NCBI GenBank assembly: GCA_020881915.1 | Contig: JAJFPB010000004.1 | Span: 5,518,001 to 5,582,000, forward strand | Length of the DNA stretch: 64,000 bases | Direction of reading: 5' to 3' | Source of the DNA: Paramyrothecium sp. XJ0827 | Lineage: Eukaryota; Ascomycota; Sordariomycetes; Hypocreales; Stachybotryaceae | Shown here: positions 1 to 12,278 of the stretch, in pieces | Numbering within the stretch: position 1 is the stretch's first letter | How the letters are laid out: each line of letters opens with the position of its first letter | The notes under the pieces: model-generated | Database searches by the model: none | What the model was told of the DNA's origin: nothing | The model's input: only the letters and a program-made list of their open reading frames with translations | Program-made: the position numbers and the translations under genes

Positions 1-3000
1 GTTCCTCGCGTTTTCAAAGAGGCTGGGTGATATATCCGTGTAAGCAAATGATTCGAATCTTGTGGTGCCAGTCTCACTTTCGAGAGAATTTAGCATCGAC
101 GGCAGATTTCTCGTCATGGCTCCGGTACCAGCGCCAACCTCAACAATTTGCAGCTTGGGATTCTCATGCGCCATTAGTTCGAGCAATTTGCGGAGACGCT
201 GATCACAACAGTGGTCAAACAAGCTGCGGTAAAAGGTGTCCCCAAGATCATTAGTGAAAATCAGATCCAGAGCATCTATAGAACCGCTGAATATGATTTC
301 AAGATTGCGAGCAACTTGTGCAAAAATTCACCATCCTAGTTTTTCTTTCTCAGAGCGGTCCAGGATCTCATATGCCTGCTTATCGCTCAACTCCTGTCGA
401 AAAGTCTGTTTCCGGTAATTCTCGACCTGATGGCGAAGCGTGGTTTCCAATTTCCGAAGGTGTGCTGGTGCCTTTTCCAGTGTAGACTGGTCCAAATTGC
501 TCACTGCCTTGCCTGATATGTGAAACAAAGCCGCCTTCAAGTTTACGAAGAAGTTCACCATCGCAGCGGAGTCAATTGGGCTTACTCGGGCATTGCAGAT
601 CTTAGCGAGCTGATCAGGGCTTTGAAAGCTGAGTTGTGGGTTCCATTGGACTTGGTGTATCAGGGTTTGTTCACGCTCTGAAGCTGCATCTTTGTGGACA
701 CTCGAAAGCGGCGACACGGTGACTTGGCCGATGGTAAACAGGGGCGCACCTTGTGCCGAAAGTACCACCATTTTACTATTGAAGCTTGACCTCCCATCAT
801 AGGTGACTGAGGACAGCATACGCAACGGGGAGCTCTGAGGCTGTTCCCACCCCTCAGCAGATAACTAAGTGTCATGCATTTGGCTTGGTACCATGGTTGG
901 CACACGCTTGGATAATCCCTTGGAAGTTTGCACGACACTTATCTGAAGTGCGGCGTCGAAAGTGGCCGGATGGACCAAGCTAGATGTCTTGTAATGGTGA
1001 CTAGAAGGCACGATTCGGGCGACAGCACTATCCTTGCCATCCCAGCCAATCTCTCGGAGAACCTGAAAACTATCACCGTATCGAAGACCGTTTTGCTGGC
1101 TATGGGCGTAGAAGGCTCTGGTCTCAATAGCTTGAGAGCATGTAATCAATCCGGGCTTGTATCTTTGCTGAATTGTGGTCACCTCTATCTCGTTTTCTGC
1201 GACGGTGTCACGGAGAGGCGTAGCTTCGTGGTATTATACCTGGATCTTCGTAGCAGAGCATTTGTTCTAACGGTCCCGTAAGTATGAGTAAATAGTGATG
1301 CCGAACCACAAGGATTCTTTCTCGAATATATTGCTCATGAATCGTAAGTGAACCATCGATTCCGTCACATCCGATGCTGATTCTCCTAATGTGATCGGAC
1401 TTGAAAAGCTGGCCTCCTTAATTCTGAAGCCAGTGATTCTTCGACCGGGCAATGCAGCTTGTTTCACAGCTTCAACGCCTATCACTAACATGCCCACGTC
1501 TGGGTACAAAACCGTATCATGGACCTACGGCGCCCTTGTCAGTTTTTGTAAAGTGACATGGCAGCCTTGAAGTCAACAGAGCAATGAAAAGACTCACCAC
1601 ATTGTCACCAATCCATGGCATTTTCTCGATAGATAGTCGATTCCGCCATCTTGGCTCGAGCGGGTTCCAATCGTGTGATTGCACCCCAAGACTGTCGGAT
1701 GGCACCGCTTTCCGAAGACGGTAATCACGAGCGATTCGAGAGTCTGACCAATAGCTTCGCGTGTGGTTGAAAGGATAACTTCAATCGTGCAGCATTGGGA
1801 TTGGTTCTTTGGACGGAGTTCCGAGATGATGATTCCCCCTGAGTATGGGAACTGGAAAAAATATCGCCTAGCATCGCGAGGAAGCTGGTCGCCGGACAGC
1901 AAGATCCGTTCAAGAAAGAATGGTAGCGGGCCCGAAGGTCTTCCAGTGACATATTTGCCATGATGTCTTGAATAGGCCTTCGCAATGCGGAGTGAGGACC
2001 AATTTCAATCAACTATGTAATGTCACCTGATGCCGGTGGGTTCTCTAACAGGTAAATCATTGCGTCATTAAACCGTACTGTAGACACGAGGTTGTTCACC
2101 CAATACAGAGGGCTTTGTAAAATGCGCTTTGGAACAGCATCGCCTATCACCGACGAGATCATTCAGATTGTTGCTGCTGAGTGCCCGGATGAAGATACCC
2201 CATAGCCTGCATGTACTTGAGTGTCATCTTTTACATAGTGGGCGAGTGGTATGCAAGTCCTGTATACAATTTAGCCACAAAGATCTAGTCTGCCTCAAGA
2301 TGGGACAAGAGCAGCTCAACATCTTCCTCTGCGCCGGATAAAGTGCAATTGACAGGACTATTTTATGCAGGAAACGTGGAGCTTATCGACGAGGTCTGGC
2401 AATACTTTCTGGAGGTAAGATTTCACTGAATCTTAGCCGATATTAACCGAGATCATTGCTTCTTGGTTCGGAAGGTCTGCCTTAATATTTCCAGCTAATA
2501 AGCCCCGGTAGAATACAATCTTTATTGCCGATTCCAAAGATAATGCGCCGATGGCATACCTAAATGAACATAAGTCATGGGCTGGACGGGACAGGACTAG
2601 TCTCTGGATATCTTACGCTGCAGCTATCTCACCGGACGAGTGCCCTACGACGGAGGCAGGGCATATATCGAAGCTTCGTAGCAATAATACCAGGGCAATT
2701 TGAAGTGTTATGCATAGTGGCTGGCTATGCTGGGGCTCATGGATATCATTGCCGTGCCACAACTTGTCTACAGTCCATTAGATTACTATGACAAGTAATA
2801 AACCATGAAACTCACCAACTAACGACCATGTACAGCCGAACATGGAGAGCGGCGTCGGCATCTACAAGGGCGTGTTGAAACACCGGGTAGCGCACGAGCT
2901 TCATGCCCATACCTAAGTATTGTGCCCCTTGGCCCGTGAATACAAGAGCCAGGCGTGACCAATTCAGCGCCGAGTCTGACTTTGTCGGGGCTGAAGTGTC

Positions 3001-5011
3001 CCCAAAATCAAGTGCTTGTGACTGGTTTACCACGGCAAACGCCCTCCAACCCATCAGGCAGCGGCAAGCCAACAGAGTATACGCGAGTTGAGATAATTTT
3101 GCTCTTTTCCCATGGATATTGACCTTGTAATAGGCTTCATAGAGCTTTACCAGATTCTTTGAGCTCGCGGCATCGTTGGCAGACCAGACAAGCAAATATG
3201 GCAAGTCTTTGTCGCTCCGGGCTGTGGCAACTTCCTAGATATCGTTGTCACGCTCAGCCTGCTGGCTGCTATCATTATGGCCGTTGATATGAACGTTTGT
3301 GACGATCTTATATCCGTTTTTAGCCTGGCTGTTTATTACCGTTGGTGAGAGCGTTTTCGGAATGCTTCTGGTGTTTAAGCTTGTTAGGTACGAAAAGGTG
3401 TCATCCAGGATGGCGTGAGCGTTCGAAACCCTGAAACCGTAAGTTGTAATAGATATTCGTCTTATTCCATTTTCGGGCCATTTAATGGCTTTGCTCAAAA
3501 CCCGATGTAGTTAGCATTGCACACTACCGGCACCCAGGTCCCGGAACTTGAGGTCTTCTTACCATGACCGAGTTCTCCTCAAGCCTGATAGCTGGGCTAA
3601 TCTCTTCCAATCCAGCATTGGCAGCGATAGCGCCCTTTTCTACCATCAGGATGGATTTGAGCATGCCTACGAGACCACTGGCGCCCCCAAGATGGCCGAT
3701 ATTGGTCTTGACAGAGCCCCTGGCACAATGTCAGTACAGTAATTCATTTGAGTTCGATGTCTTACACGTATATAGGTGGATTCCTAGAGTGATAGGGATA
3801 GAAAACTTTTCCGATCGTTTCAATTTCTGTACGATCACCAAGTATTTTCACCGTGCCTAAATATATATCAGCAAAGTCGAATTATCAAGGCTGAGATAGC
3901 TTGCCGTGGGCCTCAAAGTAGCGAGTACTTTCAAACCCGAAATCCGCTCTACTATACACGTCTCGAATAAGACTCTCCTGAGCTTTGGCGCTGGGCTGCG
4001 TCAACCCCGGAGTATGACCATCGTGGTTTACACCTATTGCTCGGATCACAACACGAATAGAGTCTCCGTTTTGTACCGCAGTCAAAAGAGGTTTAATAAC
4101 CATCGCAATAATACCCTCGCCCCGGGAATAACCATTAGGCCGACTATCAAAAGTATGACATATACCATCCGGAGACAGAAACTGCATATTAGATAATAAC
4201 AAGGATAACTCAGGAGAAAGCAATAGGGAAGAATCTATTATCAGAGCCTATTATTTTCTGTCAATGCCCTGAATTCATCCAACATCCACATTAACTTGCC
4301 AGCGGGGCGCTTCGGGTAAGCAAAGCCTGACAAGCGGCGTCCATAGCTGTCAGGCTGCTGGAACAAGCCGTGTCAATGTGCATGCTCGGCCCATGAAGGT
4401 CGAAGTACCAACTTAACCTATTTGCCAGGATACAAGGGGTTGTACCTGTTATTGCCATGCGCGGCACTTAGTCAGGGTCCTTTGCGAGCAACCGCGTGGC
4501 ATCATCCGCTCCTGATGCTGCGTAGACCCCGGTTGGGGAACCACGAAGCTTCTCAACCGACATGCCAGCTAACAAAACCCGATTAGCCTTTTCACAGAAA
4601 CATTTGACGAGACTCATGAGGGCCAAACGAACCATTCTCGAATGCATGATATGCGGTTTCCAAGGCCCACTGCTACTGGGGATCCATGGCTTCCGCTTCT
4701 TGGCCTGTGATGGAGAAGAATGGAGCATCGAATGCAGCTATATCCCCGGAGAGGAAATGCGCCATGTCTGTGGGCAGCTATAGATGGTCAGACGTTGCCA
4801 ATACTCATAATTGGGCAATGGGGTATTTCACTTGGCCATGCCGACTCTCTAGCCCGCCACAAAAAGAGTGAACAGTGGCACGGTCAGAAGGCCACCGGGT
4901 CAAAAAATTCTCTCCAAACTCGAGGACTTGCCACAATTCATCGTCACGGGTGATATCTTGAGGTAATCTGAATGAAATGCCGACGATAGCGAGTGCCTCC
5001 ATATTTGCCAA
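1..5011 (-). pseudogene. Highly reducing type I polyketide synthase, decayed, 3' part outside the window
   Basis: Domains run KS, AT, DH, MT on the minus strand. The KS start is at 5011. The KS Cys motif DTACSSS (4354-4374), the EAHG His (3900-3914) and the NIGHL His region (about 3685-3715) can all be read. AT shows FTGQGAQ (2911-2940) and the Ser motif GHSSGE (2628-2645). DH occupies about 940-1705. MT has the SAM motif EVGAGTG (115-141). At least two fungal introns are visible near the start, one joining E-N to A-G-M. The gene is broken: the DPQQ motif carries TAG (4673-4675) and LAKDPD is followed by TAA (4468-4470), both readable as CpA to TpA changes. There are also frame breaks after the KS Cys region and after GHSSGE. 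The DH catalytic His position reads Asn (1601-1603). ER, KR and ACP would lie beyond position 1. The polyketide class is unknown. Confidence 0.93.
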
Positions 5012-6016
5012 GTTACTCGGCTAGCTGAGGACAATAAAACAGGTCAAACCTAGGGTTACGTGCTGCAATTCACAGAAATGTCTTTTTATATCGTAGTTCC
5101 ATGTACGCTGAATTCAGTAACACCATTATATAGAGGACATTGCACCAAGCCTCGCCAAGTAGGTATATAATAAAAGTCCATCCCTTCCACCCACTTTAGG
5201 CCATTTCCTGTTAGGTGGTATCAGTATGGACTCTCAAGCGGGTTGTTGGCTCGCACTTAAGGTAACCAGTGAGTGAGATCGCCACTCGACGTGTTGGATT
5301 TGCATGACTGCGCCTTGCCTGATATGCGAATGGGGAAATCTCCGCCCCCTGGAGCAGGAGGCAATAATGTGATAACAGCTGCACTATGTAACATACAATT
5401 TGCCGCGGTCCTTCAATATCACTGTATCCTCAACCCGGCGGAACAGGGCAAGGGACTTAGATCCTCCCGCAGGCTAATGGAAGGATTTCATTTGATGGTC
5501 CATTTACATCACACATGCACATGGACGGACATGTGACGCCTGCGACACGGCTGGCGTTTCCTGGTCCACACCTCTGCCGCTTTGCGTCTGACGTGTACGA
5601 TGGGACGACACTCTCCCCCGCTGCTGCCTAGGCGGCTTGGGCGGCTTGGGCCGCAATATGCCAGGATGAGTTATTCAGCCCTGCCATGATTGAAGCATGC
5701 CGGATCAGGGCGCTGCATGTTATATCTTCACAAATGGCCAATCGCATGGCGAAGCGGTGAGGCACTTCACCAATACTAATACAAAGCTGGAGATAATATA
5801 GTCATATTTCTACATGGGGAAATGCCACGCGCTTACTGCCCGGATTGGAAGTCTAGGACTATTTGTGAGGCAAGTGTGGGTAGAAGCTTGGGGCATGAAT
5901 TTATTATTCAACAGTTTCAGAGCCCCGTATTCTTGTAATTTCAATCTACTTGTATGCAACTCTGACCTCTCGTCACGATCTCACTCAGTAAGCAATAATA
6001 TGCTTCCTACTTGACA
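5012..6016. other. Intergenic region between PKS remnant and P450
   Basis: No coding similarity is visible. It holds the former upstream region of the PKS and the 3' flank of the P450. Both genes lie on the minus strand, so the P450 precedes the PKS in transcription order. Confidence 0.6.
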
Positions 6017-7793
6017 CTAGTTACGAGACGTGAAGTTGAGATATGGACCCTCGTGACGAATGGAGAAGGCATCAAATGTCTGGAACTCTGGCTTTTTGCC
6101 CGACGCCGTATCCTTGTAGACACAGCCAATCTCTCCCAGTTCTCCGGGAGCTTGCTTGAAGTCAAAGTGCACCATGATCTTGGCCAAGATGAGACCTGCC
6201 TCCAAGTATGCCATTGATTTTCCTGCGCAGCTGCGGATTCCGGCAGAGAATGGGTTGAATGCTTGGCGCATTTCAGGCATATTTGCATCACCTATCTGAT
6301 CGTAATCGTCAGTCTCCGGGAGATCCCCCGTCAGCCAGCGATCGGGGTTATAGGTGAATGAATCAGGAAAGTATGTCTCATTGTGATGGATGGAGTACGT
6401 GTTGACCCCAACCAATGTGCCTGGCGGTATAATGTGCCCGTCGACAACCCAGGGGTCTTGACGCTTGTCGTCTATGGCCTCACGCCACAAGGTTCCTCCA
6501 ATAGGCGGCGTCATTCGCAATGCCTCGTCGATGCACGCTCGTAGATACCTACAGCGCTTGAAGTTTTCCCTATTGAGAATATATGCGTCGCTGCTGAAGG
6601 TATTTCGGACTTCTGCAGCTAATTTCTTGTAACACTCGGGGTACCTCGATAGGTAGAATAACGTAGCCGCAAGGGCGCTCGATATCGTATCCCCGGCTGT
6701 ATTGGATGAGTATAAGGCAGCTCAGTGTGCAATGACTCAAACAAACCTGCGGACAAGAAGAAAAGCGACTCTGAAAACAATTCTGACTGTTGCATATCCT
6801 GAGCTTCTGACTCTAAACTGCTGCTAACGAAGGAGTAAAAGTCATGCTTTGCATTTGCATCTTCTTTGAGACGAGCTTGTACCATAGTCCAGATAGTCTC
6901 TCGCCACTTTCTTCTCATTGGGCTTCTTTTGAGTAGCTGGTCGAGCTGGAGTTTGGACAGTGCAGGGAAGTTCATATACAGGTTGATGCGTAAATTGAAA
7001 AGACCAAGACTGGTAAAGAAGTAGTCGTACTCCTTACTTGTTTGGAGGTTAACAGCCGTCCCAAAACCGAGGAGCACAGAAATATCCATGGAGAGTCTTC
7101 TCAGCATGTCAGTGACATTGACAGGTCTAGTAGGCCCAGCCTTCCTGATGAGGCCTACGAAGATACCAATTTGCTCAGCCATTGTAGGTTGGAACGCTCG
7201 CATCGACCGTTCAGACAGGCTTGGGCTGATGATCTTGCGCTTCCGCAGATGCGCATCGCGGTCGATGGTGTTGAAGATGAAGGGCCGGACGTTGACAACC
7301 GAGAAGAGATATACATTGGATTTCGTCACGGACGGATTTCTGTAGATATCTTACTGGGGATCAGCACAACCGCATGGCACTAGGCACTTTCAAACCTCAC
7401 CTCTTAGAGCCGCCGTAGTGTTGAAAACCAATCGATTTGGGCCATAGCGCATGACATCTCCTGGTTGTGGCTTAGAAACAGGTCCATGAGGAGCGAGGAA
7501 TGGGGCAAGAGCGTATCACTGACCATACTTCTGGTGGTCCTTGAAGGTGGCCAAAGGGACCGACCGCTTAACAGCGTGCCAGCCGGCATAGCAGTCGGAT
7601 ACTTTTGCCAACCATGGACCGGGGTACTTCTTGAGCGGGTGTAGGGCGAGATTGTACAACCATGTGTAGATGCACTCGAAGGTCGTTAGACATTGAAGAT
7701 AGCCACGGAATTACCGAAGTCACTACTTACAAATGGTATCAAGATACAGCCGATGCCCTCTATGAGGGTCGGGAGATTGGTGGTCAGTCCCAT
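6017..7793 (-). CDS. Cytochrome P450 monooxygenase, intact by inspection
   Basis: Microsomal-type P450, a haem-thiolate monooxygenase, probably a tailoring oxidase for the neighbouring polyketide pathway (inference from position). Five exons (7731-7793, 7524-7674, 7401-7460, 6747-7349, 6017-6696) sum to 1557 nt, encoding 518 aa, a normal family length. The N-terminus has a hydrophobic anchor followed by a proline-rich KYPGPW hinge. The I-helix AGDT motif (residues 293-296) is rebuilt exactly across intron 4. The ExxR motif EALR is at 350-353. The haem loop FNPFSAGIRSCAG starts near 439, with the Cys ligand near 449. The start at 7793 is the Met that opens the anchor. Intron 3 needs an unusual AAG acceptor. 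No stop or frameshift was found, in contrast to the dead PKS beside it. The substrate is unknown. Confidence 0.88.
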
Positions 7794-8920
7794 GGCGGTC
7801 AGTTTGTGAGTTGCGCAAACCATCAGCCGGTGGCCCAGGGGGCTTGGAAAGAAGGTCGATGTCTTCCTTCTACTTGAAAGAGAGGATTTCACTTGGCTAT
7901 TATTGATTCGTCAGCCTCGTCGCCAACACCTGCAGCCAACAGTCTACTGATCGGCAATGCACCGTCCCTTCTCGGAATTTCTGCGCCCGTATCTTATCCC
8001 ATGGTTATCTGCTCCTTGACAAGGCAAGGGAGGGGTGGAGGGATGTGGGCTTTCGAGGTGGCGTGATGCGGGAACACCGAGGTAGCATTGACATATCCAT
8101 GCGTTCTGAGGAACACACATCCCGTCTTCTCTTCTTGGCTGGTATCCTGACTGTTTGTTACCCGGACTGTTGGCCCTGCGCTGCCTGCGCCATTACGAAG
8201 TTGCATTGCATTGCAATAACCAACATCTTGATGGAGCCCCACTGGCCAGCCGGAAATGGCTTTTATCCCCGAGCGGGTCGTATCACTCATTTGGGGGCGG
8301 CTTCTCAGCCTCCTGACCCCGTAGGAGTTCTGTGGATTGCCAACCTGGCCATCTACTAAAAATTGATGTAACCCATTCAAGTGGAGTTCACACGGCAACA
8401 ATCTTGGGGAGAATGAATAGATGGCACGGACCATATGGCGGATTGTGTATGGACTGTGCATCGGGTATCACGACCTGATCCGCGAGACCATTGGCGTAGT
8501 AGGATTTTCCATGAGACAGTGAACAATGAGGTAGGAGAGCCCTTCGGCTAAAGTCTGTGTGTTTTGATTGTCTACCAATGGCGTGAGATGTAATGGGATC
8601 AACAAGGGTTGGCGTCCATGCGCCCCGTGATTGGCTGTATCTTGCCTGCTTTGCCACCTTTCCCGCTGAGTGACCGCGAAAATGAAAGAGGTTTAGTTTT
8701 GACCGCTAAAAGCTGATTGGTTCTTCCATTTGGAGGCGACGATGAGGTCTATAACTTGCAACAACGATATTATAGCAGAGTCGTATAAAAACGTAATTAA
8801 GAATTAGTTCTAGGGGTTTTAAGAGCCTAATATATCTTAATATCCAATAGCAAATACTTTTGCTTCATTTTAAGCTTCTAGTTTGAGGCAGAGAATAGAT
8901 AATCGACCATAGTAAATTTG
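7794..8920. other. Non-coding stretch upstream of the P450
   Basis: Only short open frames without recognisable similarity are present. I see no RNA gene or repeat. From about 8740 the composition drifts towards AT. Confidence 0.5.
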
Positions 8921-9010
8921 GAAGTCCTCAAATGGAAGGACGATGCCTCCATTTGCGACTGTCTCTTCTACTACATCTGGGTGAACACTATGGTTGGGAT
9001 ATCGCATGAA
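8921..9010 (+). repeat. Inverted partial duplicate of a SAT4-gene exon
   Basis: About 85 bp on the plus strand match the minus-strand exon end of the neighbouring SAT4-like gene (about 10042-10131), including the part encoding FYYIWV and the exon/intron junction. It differs by a small GTCT-type insertion and a few substitutions. The piece is too short to encode anything and is a duplicated gene shard. Confidence 0.8.
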
Positions 9011-9288
9011 TAGCGCCGCTCATATGAAGGCAATGAAGGCACTCGACAGCTATCAATAACATACAGTCTCTGGGATTGCTCTGCTTGCACTTCTACTTGT
9101 GTGACCCTTTGCACCTATCTCGCTGGACTAGTGACAACAAGACAACGTTCGACCATCGATATATTGCAACTCGTATAGCCCTGCTATTCTGTCTGATAGC
9201 CCCTAGCACGATTACCTGCCCTATACTCGCCTGGAGTGAGTTCCCGATCGTCACGCTAACCCTATCCGCCGGACCTCGAAATCCTTCT

Positions 9289-10799
9289 CTACTTAGCTTG
9301 GTGCAAGGTGCACTCGATTTTGCTGCCTTCATGGCCACTGCGAATTCTTTCCGGAACGATATCGACCTCACATGAAATGACAATATGACCCAGTCCAGAG
9401 CCTACCTGAAGGGCGGTTGGTTGGGTTGAATAGCCTCCAAGGCCGTGCGTAGCTATTTCGCTAATTGGAGAACTTAGGGCTTCTGTATATAAGTCCGTCG
9501 TCCCATTTTGCTCTCTTGCATGGGGCCTCTGTGTGTGAGGAGAATTTCTGGCTTTAGAAGAGGCTGCTGATTCCCTCCTAGAGGAAAGGCCCAAAGCGGC
9601 GCTAAGGGTTGGACAGTATTTGATAAATGGTCGCAAGGAAGGAATTGATGCGCAAACGATGAGAGCGCACACCTCAACTTGGGACCAGAGCATGGGAACC
9701 ATGAGACTCTCTAGCTGAGGTAAGCTTATATAGCCGAGGATTAGATGATCAAGTACTTGCTTGTCAGATCTGCCCCAATCTCTCTGATGTATATTACCCG
9801 GATTATAGCAATGATACAGACACTAGATTCTAGAAATTAGCAGGACACAAAGCAAAGACAAGCATCAGCGCTCGAGGTGATGGGCATACAACAAGCCGAT
9901 CGACAGCATTAAAATTGCACCGACTCTCTTCTCCGTGCTTATATGAAGACTCCAGACAGCGGGGATAGGCTGAATGAAGAGGCAGACGTCGGTAACGAAC
10001 TTGACGACAAACTAGAGAGGCAACACTCTTAGCAGGTCTTATCATGCGATATCCCAACCATAGTGCTCACCCAGATGTAGTAGAAGAGTCGCAAATCGAG
10101 GCATCGTCCTTCCATTTGAGGATTCCACGCTTTGTTCACTGGGTGACACTGGAAGATGACGACCATAGTGGCTACGAGCCCTTCAATCCCCAACAGACCA
10201 AGAAGCACTTGGTTGAGGCGTCGAGAGAGGTGTAAGGGAAACAATCGCAGGTAGAGAACGGCGAAGGACATCTTGGCCGTAACGAAGCCCCACACATAGG
10301 TCAGTTGCGTGAGGAATTGGAACTATAAAGTCAGAGTCCGTTCGATTCGAGGGTTAATTGAACATCACTTGCCTTGCGGAACTTGCGGAAATTGTCAGCG
10401 GAGACATCGGTAATGGGTGTTCCGAAACCGTATGTGGTCACTGCTAACATCAGTCCAATGTTTCCAGAGCGCTTTCGCAGATATCCCTGGCACTAACTAA
10501 CTAGTACACAGCTGCAGAACGTAATCGTTAGGCACTAGCACAGTTAGTGGTGTTTTCTCTTTCACTGCAGAAGAGAAGGCTTCAGAAAGGATCACGCACA
10601 TAGCTAAGGAATACAAGAGCTGGCTTGTGAGTAAGCATTAGACATTTCGGGGAGCTAGAGGTAGCATACCATCGTCCCAAGCCACGCTGCGGAAGATGAA
10701 ACTCCGAACAAAGACCCTAATTGAGACGAACAACGTGATCAGCACCATTAGCGAGGTGCTAAGTCCGATTATCTTTCCCACGGAAGGAGACATCCTCAT
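9289..10799 (-). CDS. SAT4/PTH11-like seven-TM membrane protein (fungal rhodopsin-like domain)
   Basis: Integral membrane protein of the fungal rhodopsin-domain (SAT4) superfamily. Members are candidate receptors and often sit beside secondary-metabolite genes, but their functions are mostly unknown. The start at 10799 opens a TM helix ending in the family signature AWDD. Later exons give VTTYGFGTPITDVSADNFRKF, then TYVWGFVTAKMSFAVLYLRLF with a FQCHPV motif, then VCLFIQPIPAVWSL, a further TM (VCIIAIIRVIYIREIGADL) and the usual SQVE...ASIPSLRPF segment, followed by a polar tail ending at 9289. Joining them takes about six introns, one probably with a GC donor (near 10375). The second exon (about 10500-10660) is the least certain, so a defect there cannot be excluded. 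Confidence 0.75.
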
Positions 10800-11576
10800 G
10801 AGCTAGCTCCTAACTCAACTGGTACCACATTAGCCCACATGCACGAGGACGAGAAACACTGTTCTTAAATACGGCAAGGATCGCATTAAAACCATTACGA
10901 AATTGGGCGTCACTCGATTCTTGCCGTGGCGTCAGTCTCATGCAGTGAGGGGTGTGATTCGACGTCCGCGGAAGCCCCGGAATCTTAGAGTTGCGGCCGC
11001 AGACAAGTCCAGACCACAGTCTGTGGAGAATGCAAAAGTCTAAAGTTACCTTACTGTTACTTATTTGACAGCGGTCGCTAGCGTTTTATTCCCAGAGCCG
11101 GATGGTCTTGCCGTGTGAAGCTGAGGCTAGCGCTGTGCCATCTAGTAACAGCACGACCATCACGCAGCTATTCCTCGGTTTTATCCGCGATTACGCTACG
11201 CGGAAACTTGTCCATGAACGCCGGTCGAGGGTGAGAGCCGCTTCTACAACGCTTTATCTAGTGATCGAGTTACCGATAGGCCCACGCTGCTGGCCCCTAA
11301 GAAAGGCTTCCACCTGTGTCATTAGGGCTCATGGACTTATCATGATCCCAGTTCTATCGTTCAGACCCCGTAGGCTCGGGAATGCAGGAATGGAACATGC
11401 GCCTGGATGTGCTGTGCTGTGTCGCCAAGTGGACGATGGGTGACATTCTTACGCGCCGTCCGTTCCACCAAGTTGGATACCGAACTGAGCTACCAGGCAA
11501 GAGCGCTGAGTGCTGTCGTCCATTTCGCGGCTATGGAGGATGCAGTGGATATTGTCTTAAATTACTTAGCGCTAAG
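10800..11576. other. Non-coding stretch
   Basis: Upstream region of the SAT4-like gene plus about 700 bp in which I recognise no gene, RNA or repeat. Confidence 0.5.
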
Positions 11577-12278
11577 TTAAGTCAATAAGGAAATCCATAT
11601 ATGGATCTCAGATCGTTGCACAGGATGCCAATCCTTTAGTTCTGCTATCTCTGCTGCCTTATTTATATAGCTAACCCAGCGGTCAACAAGGCCCTCTGGT
11701 AGGAAGGTCTGGAATAGCTCTAGGGCTGTGGGCGGCAGCGGCCGGAACAGGGGGTCTCGATAGGTCATTTCCACTCGCGTAACCCATCAAAGCCCTCCCA
11801 GCAGGCTCCAGACGTCGCTCGCCATGTCCCACCGTGGGGAAAATGAATCCGAGTAAGATGCCATTCCAATCAACTTTTTGTCTTTTATTTTAACGCGAGT
11901 CTCAGGGAGCTATCGGACTTGAAAGGGGCGTTCAGGGACATCTAAAGGTTCAAATTTGCTACCCATTGCGTCTGTGGGCTCGATATCCGGTCTGTATGTG
12001 CTATCATGCGCTTGTTCCGGCCGGCTATTATTCAATGTAATTGGAAGCTCAACACCACCTTCGTCAGCAGCTTCAACATCGTTCAGCAGCAGCGGTGGTG
12101 GCGGCGGCAGGCTGTTGCGGCCGGGCCCGGCGTAGTGGCCTTCGTCTTGGTCCCTTGGAAATAGCTTCAACGGCGGCAGCAGTGGTATCGTCATGCCGGC
12201 CCCTGCCCCGACGGCTCTGCCGCTAGCTTTTCGATCCTTTGTCTTCCATTGAGGTATCTTAGGAAGCAGCTTACACAC
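11577..12278 (-). mobile_element. piggyBac-like transposase remnant (N-terminal part)
   Basis: Two minus-strand frames look like the start of a fungal piggyBac-type transposase (DDE_Tnp_1_7). The upstream part (11910-12278) is low-complexity and acidic and ends in SKFEPLDVPERPFQVR. The second (11577-11774) reads LPPTALELFQTFLPEGLVDRW and then DWHPVQRSEIHIWI, the helical segment that precedes the DDE core in this family. The catalytic core is absent and the frames are separated by stops. Sequence around 12140-12200 is shared, inverted, with a second fragment at about 14790-14850. The family assignment is from memory of motifs only. Confidence 0.55.

Noticed and set aside
1..5011. Functional multi-exon PKS
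   Set aside because: Introns explain some breaks, but not the TAG within DPQQ, the TAA after LAKDPD or the lost DH His.
5270..5345. Duplicate PKS fragment sharing GCCTTGCCTGATATG with 505-525
   Set aside because: Only about 15-17 bp match and the flanks do not continue the similarity.
7994..8461. 155-codon minus-strand frame
   Set aside because: No family similarity, antisense frames of similar length, no sensible start context or neighbours.
11460..11520. tRNA-like D-arm (TGGTAGCTCAGTT on the minus strand)
   Set aside because: No matching anticodon stem, T-arm or acceptor stem could be folded around it.
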